Shown here: piece by piece, positions 1-6,932 of the stretch
Position numbering within the stretch: the stretch's first letter is position 1
How the letters are laid out: every line of letters starts with the position of its first letter
Assembly: GCA_910584215.1 (NCBI GenBank)
Contig: CAJTYI010000050.1
Span: 1 to 21,723 of the forward strand
Source of the DNA: an uncultured Roseburia sp.
Lineage (GTDB): Bacteria > Bacillota > Clostridia > Lachnospirales > Lachnospiraceae
Reading direction: 5' to 3'
DNA: 21,723 nucleotides
Translations under genes and position numbers: made by a program
Notes under the pieces: model-generated
What the model was told of the DNA's origin: nothing
Seen by the model: only the letters and a program-made list of their open reading frames with translations
Databases searched by the model: none

Positions 1-1204
1 CAATCATCCCCACATTGCCGCCTCCTCCCACTCCGGGAACCTTCATAATCGTGTCATACGATAAATACACATACTCCCCGTCAATCTGTTCTTCACGCAA
101 GAGCTCTGCAAACCGTCTCTCATCGAGCACCAATTTGCCGTCCCTATGCTCTACCGCCTCTCTAAGCTGTGGCGAGTCATCGTCGATTAACTCCAGCTCT
201 TCATTGAAGAGGGAAATCTCCGCCATCACCGTATAGCGTGGGTAGGAGGTCATCATAATTGCAGACAAGAGAATCGTCATCGCCCCGGCCAGGCAGCAAC
301 GGTTTCTTGTCTGCCTCCTGACCCATGTGTCAGGTGTCTGCCCCAGATGACGGATTCTGCGTTTTAAGATTACAAAATTACTTTTTTCCGCAAACGCCGC
401 TGTCTGGGACCTGCACACGCCGGAGAGCATCGCAATCATCTCCAGTAAAATCGTGCCGTATTCCATTTTGCTGACGCCAGCGGCAAATACACTTGCCTCA
501 TCACACAAAAACTCGATATCCTCACGCAGCAGATGTTCACAGATATACACGAGCGGATTTATCCACCAGTATATTTTTAAAAGTTCAAACATGGTCAACA
601 TCACAATATGTCCCATGCCAATATGAAGCAATTCGTGACAGAGCACGGTGAGACACTTATCCTGCCCCCACTCTCCCAAAAGTTTCTCCGGCACAACGAC
701 GTACGGCCGAACGATTCCGCCTGAAAACGGGCTCTCGCAGCTGTCAGTGACATAGATGCGCACACTCTGCAAATACTTTTTGCGCAATCTGCTCTTTGTG
801 CCCGCCGTAACCCGGTCAATCGCCTGCTGAACCAGCTTTTGTCCCTCCAGAAGCGGAAGCCTTTGTATCCTGCGGCGCAGCCAAAGATGCCGGACCAAAA
901 AAGCAACAAACAAAAAGAGCATCACCGTCATGTAAATCTGTCCGTAAATTGGTTTGACCAAAGCGTTGCACCAGACCGTGACTTTCACAAACGGTTTGAC
1001 AAAAAACAATTTGCTCATACCCATAAACACCATCGGAAACAGAAAAAACATGCTGTAATACCGCAGCCATACCGGCGCTGGGCTCCTCCTGCCGTGCAGC
1101 AGCATAATAAACAGCAAAATCAGACTGCCGCAGATCATGGTTTTGCCGCATTTTACGGTGCCGTACATTGCACAAAATTGCAGTAACTTCGCCAATAGTT
1201 CCAT
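1..1204 (-). CDS. BlaR1/MecR1-like M56 membrane metallopeptidase (3' end beyond window)
   Basis: Open reading frame of 401 codons that starts at ATG 1204 and is still open at the left edge, so the C-terminus is not visible. It encodes an integral membrane zinc protease of the BlaR1/MecR1 antirepressor family. In known systems such a protein senses a cell-wall antibiotic and triggers cleavage of the partner BlaI-type repressor. Visible features are hydrophobic segments near residues 23-36, 47-60 and 95-115, the zinc motif HELLH at 190-194, the downstream acidic motif REDIEFLCDE (about 227-236) and a further TM near 325-340. An extracytoplasmic segment then begins. No SxxK penicillin-binding motif is seen in the part present, so the ligand is unknown. 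The gene begins 8 nt after the blaI stop codon, which indicates one operon. The frame was read by hand across the whole interval with no stop or frameshift. Confidence 0.88.
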   Translation of the reverse strand, partial: MELLAKLLQFCAMYGTVKCGKTMICGSLILLFIMLLHGRRSPAPVWLRYYSMFFLFPMVFMGMSKLFFVKPFVKVTVWCNALVKPIYGQIYMTVMLFLFVAFLVRHLWLRRRIQRLPLLEGQKLVQQAIDRVTAGTKSRLRKKYLQSVRIYVTDSCESPFSGGIVRPYVVVPEKLLGEWGQDKCLTVLCHELLHIGMGHIVMLTMFELLKIYWWINPLVYICEHLLREDIEFLCDEASVFAAGVSKMEYGTILLEMIAMLSGVCRSQTAAFAEKSNFVILKRRIRHLGQTPDTWVRRQTRNRCCLAGAMTILLSAIMMTSYPRYTVMAEISLFNEELELIDDDSPQLREAVEHRDGKLVLDERRFAELLREEQIDGEYVYLSYDTIMKVPGVGGGGNVGMI

Positions 1205-1212
1205 AGAAATCC

Positions 1213-1602
1213 TCAACTTTCGCCCTTTAACTCGGCCACCAGACGCTCCAGTTCCTCCAACTGTTCCCTCGTGATTACGCTGGACTTTAAAAAGTTAGCC
1301 ACCGCAAGCGAGGCGTCGCCGCCAAAATAATTTTTGACAAAGCGCTCACTCTTTAAGTTCAGACATTCTTCCCGGCTGCGGGCCGCCGCATAATGGTACA
1401 CTCTGCTGTCGTTCTCGTCCACCGTGTAGACAAGAATCCCCTTTGCCACCAGACGGCTGATCATCACCCGCACCGTCGTCTTACTGACATGTAACCATTC
1501 TTTCAATTCTCTGATAATCTCCGCCGCTGTCATGGAACTGTCATGATTCCAGACAATTTCCATTATCATCCATTCACTTTCACTCGGAGTCAATTTTCCC
1601 AT
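1213..1602 (-). CDS. blaI: BlaI/MecI-family transcriptional repressor
   Basis: 129-residue winged-helix repressor of the BlaI/MecI/CopY family (typical length 120-130). It begins MGKLTPSESEWMIMEIVW, the hallmark N-terminus of the family. The DNA-binding part follows (about residues 15-70; the helix around VSKTTVRVMISRLVAKG), and then a C-terminal dimerisation helix region rich in Leu/Glu. I chose ATG 1602 because the family signature starts there and GGAAG lies about 11 nt upstream. An in-frame GTG at 1647 would add 15 residues unlike the family. The gene is followed directly by the M56 peptidase, the usual repressor/antirepressor pair. A dyad with BlaI-operator geometry overlaps its promoter (1756-1771), suggesting autoregulation. 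No beta-lactamase or PBP2a gene is in the window, so its further targets are unknown. Confidence 0.9.
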   Translation of the reverse strand: MGKLTPSESEWMIMEIVWNHDSSMTAAEIIRELKEWLHVSKTTVRVMISRLVAKGILVYTVDENDSRVYHYAAARSREECLNLKSERFVKNYFGGDASLAVANFLKSSVITREQLEELERLVAELKGES

Positions 1603-1671
1603 ACCGCGTTCTCTTCCTTTTCGTCTTGATGTGTCCGGTCTTATCACCGCGTGATTTCACAGACACGCAAC

Positions 1672-1708
1672 GATGCCTGCAGCGGGGGGGTACTCCTCTG
1701 CAGGCATC
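1672..1708 (-). other. Perfect inverted repeat in the blaI leader
   Basis: Arms 1672-1682 and 1698-1708 are 11-bp perfect complements (GATGCCTGCAG / CTGCAGGCATC) around a 15-nt loop containing seven consecutive G on the plus strand. It lies between the predicted blaI transcription start (about 1738) and the blaI start codon. No T-run follows on either strand, so it does not look like a standard intrinsic terminator. It could be a leader mRNA structure or a second protein-binding site. Confidence 0.55.
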
Positions 1709-1744
1709 CAATCTATGATACGTGGTAGTACAAGATTGCTGCAC

Positions 1745-1773
1745 TCTATATATCGGTTTACACCCGTAAACAA
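1745..1773 (-). promoter_or_regulatory. blaI promoter with BlaI-type operator
   Basis: On the minus strand a -35 TTGTTT (1768-1773) is separated by exactly 17 bp from a -10 TATAGA (1745-1750). A perfect dyad GTTTAC-N4-GTAAAC (1756-1771) overlaps the -35 and spacer. Its core TTAC-N4-GTAA has the same half-sites and spacing as the TTACATATGTAA core of known bla operators. That makes autorepression by BlaI the simplest reading. Promoter calls are by eye. Confidence 0.6.
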
Positions 1774-1841
1774 TTAACCCGAAAAATCATCCCAGCGAAT
1801 AACTATTTGCGCCGTTTATGACAGCACACAGGGGCGGCTTA

Positions 1842-3974
1842 CTATTTTGCCACGACCGGCAGCCGTTCCCCCAGCCGGCTCAGCAATTCATTGCTGATAC
1901 TCCCAGAGCGCGCGGCAACGTTTGGCGCCGACAGCACAGCATCCGCCTCGGCGGCGATACACGTCGCCACGTCCCCGACCGCCGCGTCTGTGATCTGCGT
2001 GACATCGACGGCGAGCTGGTCCATGCAGATTAACCCCACTATGGGAGCACAGCGCTGCCGAATGCGCACGCTTCCATTGCCGCAGGAAAGATTTCTGGGC
2101 AATCCATCGCCGTATCCGATCGGCAGGATTGCAATACGTCTCTCCTCCTCCGCCGTAAATCTTCTGTCGTATCCGACAGTATCGCCCGCTTTCACCGTCC
2201 GTATCAGCGCTATCCTGGTTTTTAACGAGAGCACGGGGCGCAGTTGGGCTTTTACGACCGTACAGTCCTGCGGCGCGCTGAGACATCCGTAAAGCGCGAT
2301 TCCCGCTCTTACATAGTCGCACTTTAACTGTGGATAATTTAAAAGTCCATAACTGCTCTGCACATGAACCGCTGGTATCTTCATCCCGTCGCGCTCCATC
2401 CATTCAAGCAGTTTATAAAAACGGGCAATCTGTCCTTTGGTATACGCAACATCGTCCGGCTTTCGGCTCGCCGGACAGCAAAGATGTGTGTACATGCCGC
2501 AAACCTTTATGTGGCTCATCGCAAATACTTTTTTCACTGCTGCAAGATCTTCCCAATCGATTCCCAGCCTGTGCATTCCCGTGTCTATTTTCAGATGCGC
2601 TTTTATTCTCCTGCCCTGCCGGTTAATAGCATCGGCATAGGCAAAATCCACCAGCGTCTGCGTCAAGTCATACTTCCTGATCTCCTCCACCCTGCGGATA
2701 TCCGTATAACCAAGAATCAAAATCTCTCCGTGGACGCCGTATTTCCTCAGACAAATGCCCTCATCGACGGTCGCCACTGCATAGGCTCGCACGCCGATTC
2801 GGTCCAGGTAAACTGCCGTCTCATACGCCCCGTGTCCGTACGCGTTCGCTTTTACAACAGCCATCAGACGGCTGCCGGCAGGCATGATCTGCTCTAACGT
2901 TCTGACATTATGTATGAGATTGTTTAAATCCACTTCCACATACGCCCTCTCCGCAACAGGAACCGGCTTTTTGGTTTTATATTTTTCCAAGAGACATACT
3001 GCCACCGCGCCAACCACGAGAGAAGCAGCACAGACAGCCAGATAATGCACCATACTGTTTTCCACCAGCAAGCTTTGCAGATGAAGCACCTTGGCCGCCA
3101 GTCTCACCGCCACGATCATCATCGGATGGATGAGATAGAGCGCCAGCGCCAACTCTTTTACGCGCGCCTTGCGCCTGCCTCTAAAGTGCAGTAAGAATTG
3201 AAACAAAAAATACACACACGGCAGCAAAAAAACATACATACTGTCATGTCTCTGCAGGCCAAATGTATGCAGCGTCATCGCCTCCACGAGCATCAGGGCA
3301 AAGCTTACGCCAAACCCAATGAGACTCATCTTGCGGGACATCCTGCGGCGGCAATCGGCGCTCATCCCGCCCAAAACGAAAAAGACGGGGGCAAAAAAAA
3401 TGCCATTTCTCGTATAGTCCGACACCTGAAAAATCTGTCGATAAAAACCGCCGATACCGGGGACTTTTTGTGCGATGCCAAAATAACTATCGCCAAAAAG
3501 ACCGATCAGATAGAGCACAGCCGACACCGCCACTGCCCTGGGATAATCATATTTTCGCACCAGATACCACGCGGCAAGCGCCCCCATGACCGACGCCGGA
3601 AGATACCACAAATGATAGAACGTGCCGTCAAACACAACATCTTTTATCATCCTGGGCAAAAGCGGCTGCTCACGAAAATATCCGCTATAGATATTTACCG
3701 GTATATAAAACACGATCGCTGCCGCATAAATCACTGCCGTTCTTTTCACAAAAGCAGCCAGCCGCTCCGCATTTTTCGCATATCTGGTAATCACAAAAAA
3801 CGCCGACGTCATAAAAAAGAACGGCACAGCAACGCGGGCCGCCACGCGCGTCAATACAAAATCGCCTGTTTTGGAAAACGAGGCAAGCGGCGAAGTGTGA
3901 ATCGCAATAATAAGTAAAGCAGCTGGCAGGCGAAACAGGTCTATGCCACTGTAGCTTTCGTTTTTCATCATCAT
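1842..3974 (-). CDS. vanT: VanT-type membrane serine racemase
   Basis: 710-residue two-domain protein. The N-terminal half (to about residue 335) is a polytopic membrane domain of the acyltransferase-3/OafA type that begins MKNESYSGIDLFR, as in enterococcal VanT. The C-terminal half is a PLP-dependent alanine racemase fold: PLP lysine in VVKANAYGHG (K375), catalytic tyrosine in VGYDRRF (Y602), then IGYGDG and CMDQL motifs. The position equivalent to Tyr354 of Geobacillus alanine racemase is Asn (ISNEL, N695). This matches the Asn linked to L-serine use in VanT. The expected role is conversion of L-Ser to D-Ser at the membrane for the neighbouring ligase. The start is chosen among three consecutive ATGs (3974, 3971, 3968) behind GAGGAG at about 3979-3984; a TTG at 3986 is less likely. 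The gene starts 8 nt after vanG, so the two are translated from one mRNA. Confidence 0.92.
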   Translation of the reverse strand: MMMKNESYSGIDLFRLPAALLIIAIHTSPLASFSKTGDFVLTRVAARVAVPFFFMTSAFFVITRYAKNAERLAAFVKRTAVIYAAAIVFYIPVNIYSGYFREQPLLPRMIKDVVFDGTFYHLWYLPASVMGALAAWYLVRKYDYPRAVAVSAVLYLIGLFGDSYFGIAQKVPGIGGFYRQIFQVSDYTRNGIFFAPVFFVLGGMSADCRRRMSRKMSLIGFGVSFALMLVEAMTLHTFGLQRHDSMYVFLLPCVYFLFQFLLHFRGRRKARVKELALALYLIHPMMIVAVRLAAKVLHLQSLLVENSMVHYLAVCAASLVVGAVAVCLLEKYKTKKPVPVAERAYVEVDLNNLIHNVRTLEQIMPAGSRLMAVVKANAYGHGAYETAVYLDRIGVRAYAVATVDEGICLRKYGVHGEILILGYTDIRRVEEIRKYDLTQTLVDFAYADAINRQGRRIKAHLKIDTGMHRLGIDWEDLAAVKKVFAMSHIKVCGMYTHLCCPASRKPDDVAYTKGQIARFYKLLEWMERDGMKIPAVHVQSSYGLLNYPQLKCDYVRAGIALYGCLSAPQDCTVVKAQLRPVLSLKTRIALIRTVKAGDTVGYDRRFTAEEERRIAILPIGYGDGLPRNLSCGNGSVRIRQRCAPIVGLICMDQLAVDVTQITDAAVGDVATCIAAEADAVLSAPNVAARSGSISNELLSRLGERLPVVAK

Positions 3975-3982
3975 TTTTCTCC

Positions 3983-5059
3983 TCAAAGCTGAATACGCTC
4001 CGCATACAAGCCAATCAGCCGATCGAGCATTTCCGCAAACGAAAGCCCAATTCCCCGCATCATATTGGGGTAACGGCTGTGCTCGGTAAATCCCGGAATA
4101 GTATTTACTTCATTGAACACAATCCGTCCCGCCGGCGTATAAAACATATCGACCCGCGCAAAACCCGAACACCCGAGAGCCCTGTAAATGGCAAACGCCG
4201 TCTGCTGTATCCGCCGTTCCGTGATGTCATCAAGGCGCGCCGGCATATGGATTGCGGAAGATTGAAGCGTGTATTTTTCTGTGTAATCAAAAAAGCCAGA
4301 AGACAACTCAATCTCGTCCACCCTGCCCGCCGTCAACTGGTCGATACCAAACACGGCGCATCCTACCTCAAAGCCGTCCACAGCCTCCTCCACAATAACT
4401 TCCGTATCATAGGCAAACGCAGACCGGATGGCCGCCTCAAGCTGTCCTGGCTCCATGACTTTTGAGATTCCATAAGACGAGCCGGCACGCACAGGTTTTA
4501 CAAACAGTGGATAAGTAAGCGCGGCGTCAATTTCTCTTTGGATTTGGTCAAGGTTTCCGCTTTCTCTGTCAAAAAAGTATACTCTCAAGGCTCTGGGCAC
4601 ATCTATCCCCGCAAGGCTTACAAGCTTATGCGCCCTGTCCTTGTCCATACACAGCACAGACGCACACATGTCACAGCCGATCACGGGGATTCCTGCCAGT
4701 TCAAACAGCCCCTGCACCGTACCGTCCTCGCCATTCCTGCCGTGCAAAACTGGGAATACCAGATCAATCTCTATCACGCGGTAAGTCTCTCCCAAAAGCT
4801 CCAAAAGTCCCCGGACGGCACGATCCTGGGAAACGGCAACCGGATACAAATTGTCCGCATCCATCCACCATGTGTCATCGGTCAGCCGCCTTAGGTTTCC
4901 CGCATAGCGGTACCAGGTGCCCTCCCTTGTAATTCCGATCGGAATGATATCGTACTTATCCCGCTCCATATGCGTCATCACCGCATATGCCGACTGTAAC
5001 GACACGCCATACTCACTGGAATGGCCGCCAAACATAACCGCGATCTTTTTCTTTTTCAT
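3983..5059 (-). CDS. vanG: D-alanine--D-serine ligase, VanG type
   Basis: 358-residue ATP-grasp ligase that joins D-Ala to a second D-amino acid for peptidoglycan precursors. Visible motifs are the N-terminal KKIAVMFGGHSSEYGVSLQS, the central HGRNGEDGTVQG, the ATP-grasp region VKPVRAGSSYGI, the omega-loop FFDYTEKYTLQ, and the metal-binding NEVNTIPGF near the C-terminus. The EKYTL omega-loop and the tail SRYPNMMRGIGLSF are like VanG rather than VanA/B (EKG-type loop) or housekeeping Ddl. A D-Ser acceptor is therefore favoured, supported by the adjacent vanT racemase. The start ATG 5059 has AAAGGGTGG five nt upstream; a GTG at 5068 is less likely. The RBS lies in one copy of a 26-bp tandem repeat. 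Specificity for D-Ser rather than D-Ala is inference from motifs and context. Confidence 0.92.
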   Translation of the reverse strand: MKKKKIAVMFGGHSSEYGVSLQSAYAVMTHMERDKYDIIPIGITREGTWYRYAGNLRRLTDDTWWMDADNLYPVAVSQDRAVRGLLELLGETYRVIEIDLVFPVLHGRNGEDGTVQGLFELAGIPVIGCDMCASVLCMDKDRAHKLVSLAGIDVPRALRVYFFDRESGNLDQIQREIDAALTYPLFVKPVRAGSSYGISKVMEPGQLEAAIRSAFAYDTEVIVEEAVDGFEVGCAVFGIDQLTAGRVDEIELSSGFFDYTEKYTLQSSAIHMPARLDDITERRIQQTAFAIYRALGCSGFARVDMFYTPAGRIVFNEVNTIPGFTEHSRYPNMMRGIGLSFAEMLDRLIGLYAERIQL

Positions 5060-5061
5060 AT

Positions 5062-5165
5062 AAACCACCCTTTCAAGTTTTCCGTAGAAACTACCTTTTC
5101 ATTTCTTCCGTGCAAACCACTCTTTCACTTTTTCCGTGCAAACCGCTCTTCCACTTTTTCCACAT
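5062..5165. repeat. Four-copy 26-bp imperfect tandem repeat spanning vanZ 3' end and vanG RBS
   Basis: Copies start at 5062, 5088, 5114 and 5140 (anchor AAAC on the plus strand) with an exact 26-bp period. The middle copies match at roughly 80-85% of positions. On the minus strand each copy carries a GAAAGRGTGG-like block. In the copy at 5062 this block is the vanG Shine-Dalgarno. The copy at 5088 contains the vanZ stop codon, and the other two encode the last part of VanZ. Confidence 0.8.
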
Positions 5166-5693
5166 CTTAAAGACCAGGGAAAATATGGCATAACCAACGA
5201 TCCCGCCCGCCGTATTGAGCATCCAATCATCCACATCCGCGCAGCGCCCTATAAAATACTGCACAAATTCGATCGAAAATGAAAATAACGCCGACAGGAG
5301 TGCCGTTTTCCACCAACTGCGTATCTTAGGAAACGCCGCGGGGGCAACAAATCCCAGCGGGACAAACATCAGGATATTGGCGATCACCTGCGTCATCTGT
5401 TTGTTTCCTCCCATCACCCATGTCTCGGTAAACACCCGAAACGGAACAATATTTATGAGCCGCTCCGCCGCCAAAATATCTTCTGCTCCCAGCACGCCAA
5501 GCAACACTACATCGAGCACGGTCGCCGCGAGTATCACCAAAACACAGCCTGTAAAAAGGAAATATGCCGCCTGCTTCCAGAAAGATATTCTCTTCTTCAT
5601 CAGCAAAAAAACAGGCAGCCAAAAGATACCTAGGCAGACCATAAAAGCCAGACCGATCAAACAATACCCCGCCAGTTCCTGCAATATTAACAT
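5091..5693 (-). CDS. vanZ: VanZ-family membrane protein
   Basis: 200-residue membrane protein of the VanZ family (in VanA clusters linked to teicoplanin resistance; biochemical role not settled). It shows about five hydrophobic segments and the family signatures NIVPF, the ANILMFVPLGF block, SIEFVQYFIGR, and DVDDWMLNTAGGIVGY. The start is ATG 5693 behind AAGGAGG (nine nt spacing); GTG 5696 is also possible. An ATG-frame extension to 5750 would fall inside a terminator hairpin and lacks an RBS. The C-terminal 20-odd residues are polar and encoded by 26-bp tandem repeats, so they may be a recent addition. It is the first gene of the vanZ-vanG-vanT unit, ahead of the ligase, in a cluster that has no D,D-peptidase gene. 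Confidence 0.9.
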   Translation of the reverse strand: MLILQELAGYCLIGLAFMVCLGIFWLPVFLLMKKRISFWKQAAYFLFTGCVLVILAATVLDVVLLGVLGAEDILAAERLINIVPFRVFTETWVMGGNKQMTQVIANILMFVPLGFVAPAAFPKIRSWWKTALLSALFSFSIEFVQYFIGRCADVDDWMLNTAGGIVGYAIFSLVFKMWKKWKSGLHGKSERVVCTEEMKR

Positions 5694-5712
5694 CACTATT
5701 TTCCTCCTTAAT

Positions 5713-5767
5713 AAAAAACAGCATCCACAATCTTGATCTGATTCTATCAAAATTGTGGATGCTGTTT
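5713..5767 (-). terminator. Strong intrinsic terminator between vanS and vanZ
   Basis: Arms 5716-5731 and 5752-5767 are perfect 16-bp complements. After one mismatch, 5733-5737 pairs with 5746-5750 around an 8-nt loop. Reading on the minus strand, the 3' arm runs directly into six T residues (the last three at 5713-5715), then ATT and the vanZ RBS. This is the architecture of a rho-independent terminator or attenuator placed only about 20 nt before the vanZ start codon. A T-run also follows on the plus strand (5772-5777), so it may act in both directions. Confidence 0.8.
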
Positions 5768-5807
5768 CTCTGTTTTTTCTTCGTTATTTCTTACAATTTC
5801 CCTACGA
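5741..5807 (-). promoter_or_regulatory. Tandem VanR-like boxes and extended -10 for vanZGT
   Basis: At the vanS stop codon two 11-bp direct repeats run on the minus strand: TCGTAGGGAAA (5797-5807) and TTGTAAGAAAT (5786-5796). A weaker third copy covers 5775-5785. They resemble the enterococcal VanR box TCGTANGAAANT, recalled from the literature, and have the 11-bp spacing usual for OmpR-family regulators. Downstream is an extended -10, TGATAGAAT (5741-5749), with no good -35, as expected for an activator-dependent promoter. The predicted start near 5734 lies inside the hairpin. Function is inferred. Confidence 0.5.
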
Positions 5808-6932
5808 AACAGGTAAAATAATTTTAAACGTGATAATCTCATCCTCACTTTCCGCCTCGATCGTCCCGCTGTGCAGTTCCACGATCTGTTTGGCGATTGC
5901 CAGTCCTAATCCGGCTCCGCCGCCTGTCCCGCGCGAGACGTCGAGCCTGTAAAATTGTTCAAATATCCGTTCTAAATGATTTGCAGAAATCGTATCCCCG
6001 TGATTTACAAATGTAATCGACAGATTTTCTCCCTGCACCGCGACTGCTATCTCAATCTGCGTGCCCTCAAAACTGTATATCACCGCATTGCGCAGCAGAT
6101 TGTCAAAGACACGCTGCATTTTTTTTGCATCGCAGCGCAACATCACATCTTCCGGGGCATTGATCGCGCATGTCAGTCGTTTTTCGCGAAGCATTGGGTC
6201 AAATTCATAGAGCAGCTGTTCCAACAGGCGTGTCAGATTTATCTTACTGTATTGAAGCTCCACATAAGTCAAATGAAACTTTGCAATCTCAAAAAACTCG
6301 TTGATGAGGTCTTCGAGATGTTCCGCTTTCTCAAGCGAGATCGCAAGATATTTCTCCCTCAATTCCGCTGAGATCTCCCTTTCATCATGCAGCAAATTGA
6401 GATAGCCGATCACAGATGCCAGCGGTGTTTTCAGATCGTGCGCCAAATACACGATCAGATCATTTTTCCTCTGTTCGGCCAGCTTGGCATCGAGCTTTCT
6501 CTTTTCCAGTGTATGTTTGATCGTATTGATCTTCTTTTCCGTCGCCGAAAGTTCTGCCGCCAGCGCGACGTCTTTCTCCCCCTCCTCGATCAAAGTATCG
6601 ATCCCCCGGTTGATTTCCTTGAAGTATTTCGCGAACCAGTTCAAATATATGCGAAATACCAGCAAGAAAATCAGGATCATGGCAATGATAAAAAACGTTT
6701 CCGCGTGATCACGAAACGTCTCCTGATACAGCGACAGCGCAGTCGCATAGTCCATGCGCAGCACATTCTCATAGAAAAATACAACCCCGTTCGCAAAATT
6801 GCCATAAAGAACATAGTTGTACAGAAACAGGATACTGAACACCGCAAAAATCACCATGCACACAGTGCGAAAAAATATTTTCGTCTTAAACTGTTTGAAA
6901 TCATCCGCTTTTTTTGTAAATCTATTTTTCAA
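5802..6932 (-). CDS. vanS: VanS-type sensor histidine kinase
   Basis: 376-residue membrane histidine kinase, the sensor partner of the adjacent VanR. TM1 covers about residues 22-42, followed by a short extracytoplasmic loop (43-77) and TM2 (about 79-99). The DHp domain has the phosphoacceptor H165 in LAHDLKTPLASV. The catalytic domain has an N-box FDNLLRNAVIY, an F-box-like FEQFYRLD and a G-box with GGGAGLGLAIAK. Length and short sensor loop fit VanS of D-Ser-type clusters. The start is TTG 6932, overlapping the last 11 nt of vanR; no ATG occurs before TM1, so the TTG is the best choice and implies translational coupling. The stop codon lies inside the first VanR-like box of the next promoter. 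The glycopeptide signal is assumed from the family, not shown. Confidence 0.9.
   Translation of the reverse strand: MKNRFTKKADDFKQFKTKIFFRTVCMVIFAVFSILFLYNYVLYGNFANGVVFFYENVLRMDYATALSLYQETFRDHAETFFIIAMILIFLLVFRIYLNWFAKYFKEINRGIDTLIEEGEKDVALAAELSATEKKINTIKHTLEKRKLDAKLAEQRKNDLIVYLAHDLKTPLASVIGYLNLLHDEREISAELREKYLAISLEKAEHLEDLINEFFEIAKFHLTYVELQYSKINLTRLLEQLLYEFDPMLREKRLTCAINAPEDVMLRCDAKKMQRVFDNLLRNAVIYSFEGTQIEIAVAVQGENLSITFVNHGDTISANHLERIFEQFYRLDVSRGTGGGAGLGLAIAKQIVELHSGTIEAESEDEIITFKIILPVS

Noticed and set aside
601..1175. Two overlapping minus-strand frames of 102 and 119 codons, at first suggesting a broken gene
   Set aside because: Reading the third frame shows an uninterrupted M56 peptidase from 1204 to the left edge, so these are shadows and there is no frameshift.
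3198..3917. 239-codon plus-strand frame
   Set aside because: Antisense to the VanT membrane domain; His/Arg/Lys-rich product without a motif or RBS.
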